From the NCBI GenBank assembly GCA_903828455.1, contig CAIKMJ010000073.1:58422-122421 (forward strand): a DNA stretch of 64,000 nt. Direction: 5' to 3'. Origin of the DNA: an uncultured Acidobacteriia bacterium (GTDB lineage Bacteria > Acidobacteriota > Terriglobia > Bryobacterales > Bryobacteraceae). The notes below the pieces were generated by a model. The model saw nothing but the letters and a program-made list of their open reading frames with translations, was not told the origin of the DNA and made no database searches. A program made the position numbers and the translations under genes. Shown here piece by piece: positions 19,310 to 25,301 of this stretch (position 1 is its first letter; each line of letters begins with the position of its first letter).

Positions 19310-20092
19310 ATGCTGCTCGCGCTCGACGCCGGAAACACCAACATCACCATCGGAATCTTCCGCGACGGCAAACTGGCGGACCACCGCCGCCTGCGCACCG
19401 TGCGCGAACAGACCTCCGACGAGTGGGGCATTCTGCTGATGAATCTGCTGCGCTTTGCCGGCCTCGACCCCGCCGATCTGCACGGCATCATCATCTCCTC
19501 CGTCGTTCCGCCCATCAACAGCGCGCTCGCCGAAATGTCGCAGCGCTACTTCGGCATGGAGGCCATGTTCGTCACCGCCGACACCGAAACCGGCCTGACG
19601 ATCCTCTACGAAAATCCCGCGGAAGTCGGCGCCGACCGCATCGTTAACAGCGTGGCGGCGCTCCACAAATACGGCGGGCCCTGCGTGATTGTCGACCTCG
19701 GCACGGCCATCACCTTCGACGCGGTCTCGGCGAAGGCCGAATATCTCGGCGGCATCATCGCGGCAGGCACGGGAATTTCCGCTGAGGCGCTGTTCAGCCG
19801 CACGGCTCGCCTGCCGCTGGTGGATTTCAAACGGCCCGCGAGCGTCATCGGCACCAACACAGTGGCGAGCATGCAGTCGGGCCTGTACTATGGCGCCATC
19901 GGCGCGATTGACGGAATGATCGAGCGCCTCCTCGCCGAACTCGGGCCGGCTACGAAGACCGTCGCCACAGGCGGGCAGGCGCATCTGATCGCGGGCGGAT
20001 CGAAATACATCCGCACCGTCGATGAGAACCTGACGCTCGACGGCCTGCACCTCATCTGGGAGCAGACCCGCGCGCGGCGCTCCCGACCGTAA
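19310..20092 (+). CDS. coaX: Type III pantothenate kinase
   Basis: First enzyme of coenzyme A synthesis, phosphorylating pantothenate, 260 aa. CoaX motifs in order: 'LLALDAGNTNITIGIF' (phosphate-1 site of the ASKHA fold), 'SSVVPPIN', 'ENPAEVGADRIVNSVAA', 'VIVDLGTAITFDAVS' (phosphate-2 site) and 'ATGGQAHLI'. Type III enzymes are typically insensitive to CoA feedback. The ATG at 19310 was chosen because the glycine-rich motif begins at once; an ATG six codons upstream (19292) is less likely. The leader carries two tandem arrays. The birA gene that often precedes coaX is not here. Confidence 0.95.
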   Translation: MLLALDAGNTNITIGIFRDGKLADHRRLRTVREQTSDEWGILLMNLLRFAGLDPADLHGIIISSVVPPINSALAEMSQRYFGMEAMFVTADTETGLTILYENPAEVGADRIVNSVAALHKYGGPCVIVDLGTAITFDAVSAKAEYLGGIIAAGTGISAEALFSRTARLPLVDFKRPASVIGTNTVASMQSGLYYGAIGAIDGMIERLLAELGPATKTVATGGQAHLIAGGSKYIRTVDENLTLDGLHLIWEQTRARRSRP

Positions 20093-20121
20093 CGGAATCG
20101 AACCACCGTGAGCCTGCCAGC

Positions 20122-20817
20122 GTGAGCACCGCCGACTTCAATACTTACTTCAACTACTTCACCGAAATTGAAGAACACTTCCAGCGCGCGCGCGGCACAA
20201 GCCTCTTCCTGCTGTCTCCGCTCGACTGGGCTCTGATCGAATCCTGGAAGAACACCGGTATTCCCCTCGAAGCCGTGCTGCGCGGCATCGACGCGGCGTT
20301 TGAAAAGTGGCGTGCCAGGAAGTCACGCGCGCAAATGGTCAATTCCATCGCATACTGCGCGCAGGCGGTGATGGTGGAAGCGCAACGTGCCGCCGACGCC
20401 GGCGAGCAACCTGCGGCCGCCCCAACCAGCGCGGAACCGGCCTTCCCGGCGGAAGTTCTGCGAACCTACCTCGCCGCAAACGCCGCGGCCATTCGCCAGA
20501 CCGGCGTAGCGGAATTCGAGCCCGTCGCCGCCTCGCTCGATGCAATTGCCGCTCAGCTTCCCGAACTCGAGGGCAATCTGGAAGAGCTCGAACAGCAGTT
20601 GAGTTCGCTCGAACAGAAACTGATCGCCCTCGGCCGGGCCAGACAGTCCGACGCCGACGCGCTGGCCGCACGCAGGGATCTCGACAACTACATTCGCCCG
20701 TATCGAGGCAAAATGACGGCTCCCCAAATCGCCATGCTGGAGCTCCAGTTCATGGACCGGGCGCTCCTCGAATCCGCCAAACTGCCCCGATTGAGCCTCT
20801 TTTACATGACCCGGTAG
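20122..20817 (+). CDS. Conserved hypothetical protein, helical with coiled coil
   Basis: 231-aa soluble protein with no recognised family. The N-terminal part ('STADFNTYFNYFTEIEEHF', 'LSPLDWALIESWKNTGIPLE') looks like a compact helical domain with a conserved Trp pair. Then comes an Ala/Pro-rich linker and a coiled coil of about 45 residues ('LEGNLEELEQQLSSLEQKLI'), followed by a short helical tail. The GTG start at 20122 follows coaX by 29 bp, so the two are probably co-transcribed. The coding pattern and GC bias by codon position look normal. The function is unknown. It is immediately upstream of the small-RNA gene at 20877. Confidence 0.75.
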   Translation: MSTADFNTYFNYFTEIEEHFQRARGTSLFLLSPLDWALIESWKNTGIPLEAVLRGIDAAFEKWRARKSRAQMVNSIAYCAQAVMVEAQRAADAGEQPAAAPTSAEPAFPAEVLRTYLAANAAAIRQTGVAEFEPVAASLDAIAAQLPELEGNLEELEQQLSSLEQKLIALGRARQSDADALAARRDLDNYIRPYRGKMTAPQIAMLELQFMDRALLESAKLPRLSLFYMTR

Positions 20818-20841
20818 GAAAACCCGCAATCATTTTTGGAC

Positions 20842-20869
20842 TTGGCAATCGGTAATATCGTGATAGTAT
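20842..20869 (+). promoter_or_regulatory. Promoter of the small RNA gene
   Basis: TTGGCA (20842-20847), 16-bp spacer, TAGTAT (20864-20869). This is one of the best sigma70-like promoters in the window, set in a locally AT-rich stretch right after the stop codon of the preceding gene. Transcription would start near G20877. Confidence 0.7.
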
Positions 20870-20876
20870 TACTTTT

Positions 20877-21104
20877 GGCAGGTTGCAAGAGGACATATTC
20901 CTCTGCGGCTGACGGGTAACGCTTCGAAGGCCGTAACCCGTTCGTCATAAGTTATTGAGGCGCGGAGGTTTTTGCCTCACAAGTTCTTCACACCCGGTCC
21001 TGCTTCTTAGCGGACCAGCCAGCAGGCGCACTCCTCCGAGCGTCTGTTGGTTTAACTCGTGAAAACGGCAGGCGCTCTCCTCCGGGTGCCTGCCGTATTT
21101 TTTT
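20877..21104 (+). ncRNA. Structured small RNA with two CUCCUCC-loop hairpins
   Basis: A roughly 228-nt transcript is bounded by a strong promoter and an intrinsic terminator, with no credible ORF inside. Six consecutive hairpins are visible: AGAGGA/TCCTCT (20888-20904); ACGGGTAACG/CGTAACCCGT (20912-20941, one mismatch); TGAGGC/GCCTCA (20956-20979, loop containing CGGAGG); GGTCC/GGACC (20996-21016). Then come two matching 11-bp hairpins: 21019-21050 with loop ACTCCTCCGA, and 21065-21096 with loop TCTCCTCCGG. Both of the last loops expose CUCCUCC, complementary to Shine-Dalgarno sequences. The layout recalls the alphaproteobacterial 'cuckoo'/CcsR-type RNAs, but no homology is claimed. A 6S-like RNA was considered; the fold is a chain of hairpins, not a long rod with a central bubble. 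Confidence 0.75.
21065..21104 (+). terminator. Intrinsic terminator of the small RNA
   Basis: An 11-bp stem (ACGGCAGGCGC / GTGCCTGCCGT, one G-U pair) with a 10-base C-rich loop is followed by ATTTTTTT. It is also the second CUCCUCC hairpin of the RNA. Confidence 0.93.
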
Positions 21105-21232
21105 GTCCGCCCGAAAGCGCCGGACCAGCCCCGCGCACCTCATGAACAGAAAGTTATATCCGCGTCCGATGCCCATCGGGAATCTTGTGGGGATCCAGTA
21201 CCGTGGCGATACTAGTACCACTGGTCCTAATC

Positions 21233-21520
21233 ATGTCAAGGCCATTGTTCCTCCTCTTTTCGGTCGCTCTGCTGGTCGCCGCCGCCTGCTGCTATGGCGG
21301 TGTGCGACCGGGGGAGATCGCGCGGGTCTGCCAGACAGAACTTCGTGACGACGTTCTGTCTTTGCGGGAAGATGTGCATATCGTTCGCCAGCAGTCGGAA
21401 TTTCTGCAGTCGGACGTCCACGCGCTCCTGACCGACACCCGAGCCCAAATGACCATGCTGCAGGCGGACGCTCAGTTCGAAGCGCACCGCCTCGCGCGGC
21501 CGTTTGCCGAAGCCCGCTAG
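21233..21520 (+). CDS. Small membrane-anchored coiled-coil protein
   Basis: 95-aa hypothetical. An N-terminal hydrophobic segment ('RPLFLLFSVALLVAAACCYG') is either a membrane anchor or a signal sequence with adjacent cysteines. It is followed by an amphipathic, probably coiled-coil region ('LREDVHIVRQQSEFLQSDVH', 'ALLTDTRAQMTMLQADAQ'). The ATG at 21233 was chosen; the same frame is open to a GTG at 21203 and a TTG at 21185 that would lengthen the hydrophobic segment. No family recognised. It starts 128 bp after the small-RNA terminator. Confidence 0.55.
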   Translation: MSRPLFLLFSVALLVAAACCYGGVRPGEIARVCQTELRDDVLSLREDVHIVRQQSEFLQSDVHALLTDTRAQMTMLQADAQFEAHRLARPFAEAR

Positions 21521-21620
21521 CTGGCCGCCTCCATCATCGGCAACCGGCACCTGCCGCCGGCCGCCACCCAAATTGCCTTCGCCGCCGGGACGAACCCAGG
21601 CTGGTACTGTGAAAAGACGA

Positions 21621-22322
21621 ATGTATCCCGCGAATCAAAGCGGAAAAGCGCTTGCGCCACGGCACGCACTCGGGGGACTGCAGGCAGGCGTAACCGGCGC
21701 CCTCCTAATGCTCGCGTGCATGGCGGTCGGCTCTTTATGGAATGAGCGCTCCGTCTGGGTCGGCCCGAATCTCTTCGCCACCACGTTTTACGGACCCGGC
21801 GTGTACTTCAATGAGTACGCGGGCACGGCGTGGGCGGGCGTCGCCTTCTTCGTCGTGTTGTATGGATTGCTGGGAGCCCTCTGGGGCTGCATCTGGCGGG
21901 AGGAACGAAAGGCCTTTCTCGGCGTCTACGGCGCACTGGTCGGGCTGGTGGTCTACTTCATCCTGTTCGATTTTGTCTGGCAGCATCTGAACGGACTGGT
22001 CGTTCTTTACGCCCCGAACACACAACTGCAGATCGGCCACGCGCTCTGGGGCATGATGCTGGCTAGGTCGCCACAGTATTCACGAAGGATCGCCGAGCGT
22101 ATGCAGGACCCGCCGCCGGCACCGGCAGAATCTGAATTTACAGGAGCGCAACTCACCCCACCCGCGCTTGCCGTGCCGCAGCCAGCCGCACCCGCGATGA
22201 GTGCACCCGTTGACGCCCCGCCAGTTCAGGATGCGGCTGAACAGGCGCCGGCCGGCAGCAACCTTGCTCCGCCGGAGTGCGGCCCGGCAGAGCAGTCCGC
22301 GGTCGAAAACGGCGCGTCGTAG
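21621..22322 (+). CDS. Integral membrane protein with Pro/Ala-rich tail
   Basis: 233-aa protein with about four membrane segments: 'GVTGALLMLACMAVGSLW', 'GVAFFVVLYGLLGALWGCIW', 'FLGVYGALVGLVVYFILFDF' and 'IGHALWGMMLA'. A cytoplasmic or periplasmic tail of some 75 residues, rich in Pro and Ala, follows. No family recognised. The start could also be the in-frame GTG at 21609. Its last 97 bp overlap the end of the gene on the opposite strand (22226-22624). Confidence 0.65.
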   Translation: MYPANQSGKALAPRHALGGLQAGVTGALLMLACMAVGSLWNERSVWVGPNLFATTFYGPGVYFNEYAGTAWAGVAFFVVLYGLLGALWGCIWREERKAFLGVYGALVGLVVYFILFDFVWQHLNGLVVLYAPNTQLQIGHALWGMMLARSPQYSRRIAERMQDPPPAPAESEFTGAQLTPPALAVPQPAAPAMSAPVDAPPVQDAAEQAPAGSNLAPPECGPAEQSAVENGAS

Positions 22323-22624
22323 AGCACCTGATCGCGCAACAACATGCGGCGCGCGTCCCGATGCTCCAGCACACAGGATTTCCCGTACGTCCGGCCTTCC
22401 ACCCGCACACCCTGCGGCGTCCGCGACACATGATATGCGGCCCGCACTTCATCACAGGACGCAGCGCCGTCGATTGAAACGGGCGAACCCATGATGAAGT
22501 GCAAACCGCCGTCCGGCCGGATCAGGAGAGCGAAGTCTTCGTTCGACTCGCGCTCATCCCCCCCCTCAATGCCCAGCCGGGCAACCTCGAGAATCCTCTG
22601 GGCGTTTTCCAGAAAAGGCTCCAT
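22226..22624 (-). CDS. Hypothetical protein
   Basis: 132-aa soluble protein. The N-terminal two thirds look like a folded domain ('EPFLENAQRILEVARLGIEG', 'EDFALLIRPDGGLHFIMG', 'DEVRAAYHVSRTPQGVRVEG', 'GKSCVLEHRDARRMLLRDQ'). The last 35 residues, which overlap the opposite gene, are low-complexity and may be a run-on. The ATG at 22624 was chosen; the frame is open further upstream but without plausible coding. It is transcribed divergently from the gene at 22751. Function unknown. Confidence 0.6.
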   Translation of the reverse strand: MEPFLENAQRILEVARLGIEGGDERESNEDFALLIRPDGGLHFIMGSPVSIDGAASCDEVRAAYHVSRTPQGVRVEGRTYGKSCVLEHRDARRMLLRDQVLYDAPFSTADCSAGPHSGGARLLPAGACSAAS

Positions 22625-22750
22625 CCAAAGAACATATCGTCCCGCCCGTCCGCTTCTAGAGCTTTTCTCCGGGCGCTTTTTCGCGCCGGAAATCATTAAG
22701 GTTTCCTCACCGGGCGAACCTTTACCGCCCCGGCGCCGTCTAATAGGTAT

Positions 22751-23104
22751 ATGGAATTGGATGAACTCAGGGAGGCCTACCGGTCCACCTGGCTGGAATG
22801 GGCGCGCCGGACCGACGCGCTCCAACAAATGATCGACTGCCGCACTCCCGACCCCGCACGCCTCGAACACCTGCTTCTCGCCGTCGAACAGTCCCGCGCG
22901 GCCCACAACGAGACCCGCGACCGCCTCGCCCGCGCTCTCGGCCATTCACCCGCAACGCCCAACGAAGCCGCCTCCGGCGATCTTCGCGTCCGCACCATGG
23001 CGCGCCTCATGTGGGACCTTGCCGGCAAGCCGAAAGGCACCGCCGAATCGGACTGGAAGCGCGCGGAAATCATGCTCGAAACCGCCGCCACAGCCGCGCG
23101 CTGA
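22751..23104 (+). CDS. Small helical protein with DUF2934-like C-terminus
   Basis: 117-aa protein. The N-terminal 70 residues are helical and charged ('ELDELREAYRSTWLEWARRT'). The C-terminal segment 'MARLMWDLAGKPKGTAESDW' followed by KRAEIML resembles the DUF2934 pattern (A-x-x-h-W-x-x-x-G-x-P-x-G-x-x-x-x-x-W-x-x-A-E), common as small acidobacterial and rhizobial proteins of unknown role. No catalytic motif. It is followed by a 12-bp tandem array. Confidence 0.65.
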   Translation: MELDELREAYRSTWLEWARRTDALQQMIDCRTPDPARLEHLLLAVEQSRAAHNETRDRLARALGHSPATPNEAASGDLRVRTMARLMWDLAGKPKGTAESDWKRAEIMLETAATAAR

Positions 23105-23109
23105 GCGCA

Positions 23110-23193
23110 GTCCGTTCGCCCGTCCCCGCACCGGTCCCCGCATCCGTCAACGCATCGGTCCTCGCACCGGTCCCCGCATCCGTCAACGCATCG
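23110..23193. repeat. 12-bp tandem array (seven units)
   Basis: Units of GTCCCCGCACCG type run head to tail: 23110 (degenerate), 23122, 23134 (GTCCCCGCATCC), 23146 (GTCAACGCATCG), 23158 (GTCCTCGCACCG), 23170 and 23182. Units 2-4 are almost exactly repeated as units 5-7, giving a 36-bp higher-order period. It fills the gap between two genes. Confidence 0.9.
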
Positions 23194-23230
23194 GGCGGCC
23201 AACGCACGGCACAGCTAAAATGAATCACAC

Positions 23231-25297
23231 GTGCCCGAAACCAGACATTCCGTCTGCGCCCTCGATTGTCCGGACGCCTGTTCGCTGCTGATCGATGTGG
23301 ATGAGAGCGGTCGCGGCTCGAAGCTGCGCGGCAACCCCGAACATCCGGTGACCCGCGGCTTCCTGTGCGGCAAAGTGGCGCGCTATCTCGAACGCCAGTA
23401 CTCGCCGGACCGGCTGCTCCACCCGCTGCGTCGCGTCGGCGGCAAGAGCGACTGCCCGCGTTTCGCGCGCATTGGCTGGGAGGAAGCTCTCGACGAAATC
23501 GCCGAACGCCTCCACTCAGCCGCCGCCGCATTCGGTCCGGAATCGATCCTCCCCTACAGCTACGCCGGCACCATGGGACTGCTCAACGGCTCGAGCATGG
23601 ACCGGCGCTTTTTCCATCGCCTCGGCGCCTCCCGGCTGGACCGCACCATCTGCTCCTCGGCCGGCGGCGCGGGACTCACCGACGCCCTCGGCGTCCGCTA
23701 CGGCGTCGAACCCGAGCAGTTCCGCAACGCAAAGCTCATCATCGCCTGGGGCGCGAACATTCTCGCCACCAATGTCCATTTGTGGCCATTCATTCTGGAA
23801 GCCCGCCGCAACGGCGCGCGCTTCTACACAATCGACCCCCATCGCAACCGCACCGGCCATCTCGCCGACCGCCACTATTCCATCCATCCCGGCAGCGACA
23901 CGGCGCTGGCACTCGCCATGATGCACGTGATCATCGGCGAAGGCCTTGAGGACCGGGACTACGTGGCGCGCCACACCCTGGGCTTTGACGATCTGAAAGC
24001 CCGCGTCCGCAAGTGGACCCCGGCTCGTGCCGCCGAACTGACCGGCATCCCGGCCGGCGACATCGTTCAACTGGCGCGCGAGTACGCCACCACGCGCCCG
24101 GCCGCCATCCGGCTGAACTACGGCGTCCAGCGCTCGGAACGCGGCGCCATGGCCGTCCGCACCATCGCTCTCCTCCCTGCCCTGACCGGCGCCTGGCGCG
24201 ATGCCGGCGGCGGCGTGCAGCTTTCCACCTGGCAGGCCTTTCACCTCGACCGGACGCCGCTCGAACGTCCCGATTTGCAGCAGGCCTCTCCGCTCCGGCG
24301 TGAAGCGCGCCTCGTCAATATGTCGCAACTGGGCGAAGCGCTGACTTCGCTCAACGATCCGCCCGTGAAAGCCATGGTGGTCTACAATTCCAATCCCGCC
24401 GCCATCGCGCCCGATCAGAACGCGGTGCGTCGCGGACTGCGGCGCAGCGATCTCTTCACCGTCGTCATCGAACAGTTCCAGACCGATACCGCCGACTTCG
24501 CCGACATCGTACTGCCGGCCACCACCTTCCTCGAACACACCGACATCTACTTCGCCTACGGCCATTACTATTTGCAGCTTGCCCGGCCCGCCCTGGCCGC
24601 CCCCGGCGAAGCCCTGCCCAACACGGAAATCTTCCGCCGCCTCGCCGCCCGCATGCGCTTCGCCGAACCCTGCTTCCGCGATTCCGACGAAGACATGCTG
24701 CACCAGTTGCTGGCTGACCCGGCGCATCCTTTTGTCGCAGGCGTCACTCTCGACCAACTCGACAGCCAGCACTTCCTGCGGCTCAACATCGGCGACGTCT
24801 TCCGGCCGTTCGCCGAAGGCGGCTTCGGCACCCCCTCGGGCAAATGCGAATTCCATGCCGAAACGCTGGACTACGTGCCGCCACTTGAATCGCGCCACGG
24901 CGACAGCGAACTGCTCGCGCGCTTTCCGCTCGAACTCATTTCACCGAAAAATTCCGACAGCATGAATTCCACCTTCGGCAATCGTGCCGATACCGACTCT
25001 CAAACCTCGATCCTGACCCTGCATCCCGCCGATGCGGCGGCCCGTGGCATCGAAACCGGCGACGCCGTCCGTGTATTCAACGGGCGCGGCGAGTGCCTCC
25101 TGCGGGCACACGTGGGCGATGCGGTTTCACCCGGCGTCGTTTCCGTGCCTTCGGGACGCTGGCCCAAACGGGCGGGCGATGGCAACACCGTCAACGTCCT
25201 CACATCCCGGCGACTGACGGACAAAGGCGGCGGGCCCGTGTTCTACAGTTGCCTCGTCGAAGTGGAACTCCTCGAAGCGGAAAAGGCGAACGCCTGA
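23231..25297 (+). CDS. Molybdopterin oxidoreductase (DMSO-reductase superfamily)
   Basis: 688-aa bis-MGD molybdenum or tungsten enzyme. The N-terminal [4Fe-4S] motif is Cys9-x3-Cys13-x3-Cys17-x28-Cys46 ('CALDCPDAC' ... 'GFLCGK'). Next come the molybdopterin domains ('PYSYAGTMGLLNGSSMDRRF', 'TICSSAGGAG', 'WGANILATNVHLWPF', 'TIDPHRNRTGHLAD') and a C-terminal dinucleotide-binding domain ('GDAVRVFNGRGECLLRAHV', 'NVLTSRR'). There is no Tat signal, so it is probably cytoplasmic. The substrate is unknown; the closest general type is the molybdopterin oxidoreductase group around acetylene hydratase. Starts at GTG 23231. It is followed after 4 bp by a membrane glycosyltransferase-like gene. Confidence 0.92.
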   Translation: MPETRHSVCALDCPDACSLLIDVDESGRGSKLRGNPEHPVTRGFLCGKVARYLERQYSPDRLLHPLRRVGGKSDCPRFARIGWEEALDEIAERLHSAAAAFGPESILPYSYAGTMGLLNGSSMDRRFFHRLGASRLDRTICSSAGGAGLTDALGVRYGVEPEQFRNAKLIIAWGANILATNVHLWPFILEARRNGARFYTIDPHRNRTGHLADRHYSIHPGSDTALALAMMHVIIGEGLEDRDYVARHTLGFDDLKARVRKWTPARAAELTGIPAGDIVQLAREYATTRPAAIRLNYGVQRSERGAMAVRTIALLPALTGAWRDAGGGVQLSTWQAFHLDRTPLERPDLQQASPLRREARLVNMSQLGEALTSLNDPPVKAMVVYNSNPAAIAPDQNAVRRGLRRSDLFTVVIEQFQTDTADFADIVLPATTFLEHTDIYFAYGHYYLQLARPALAAPGEALPNTEIFRRLAARMRFAEPCFRDSDEDMLHQLLADPAHPFVAGVTLDQLDSQHFLRLNIGDVFRPFAEGGFGTPSGKCEFHAETLDYVPPLESRHGDSELLARFPLELISPKNSDSMNSTFGNRADTDSQTSILTLHPADAAARGIETGDAVRVFNGRGECLLRAHVGDAVSPGVVSVPSGRWPKRAGDGNTVNVLTSRRLTDKGGGPVFYSCLVEVELLEAEKANA

Positions 25298-25301
25298 GCC
25301 A

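Noticed and set aside
20972..21010. 12-codon TTG-started ORF after GGAGG inside the small RNA
   Set aside because: Spacing between GGAGG and TTG is only three bases and the peptide has no support; kept only as an alternative in the loop finding.
20877..21104. Signal-recognition-particle RNA or 6S RNA
   Set aside because: The reverse strand has a GGTCC...AAGAAGCAGGACC segment vaguely like the SRP loop, but the GGAA tetraloop and the pairing are missing and the terminator is on the plus strand. The fold is a series of hairpins, unlike 6S.
23110..23193. CRISPR array
   Set aside because: Units are contiguous 12-bp repeats without unique spacers; the same holds for the other arrays in the window.
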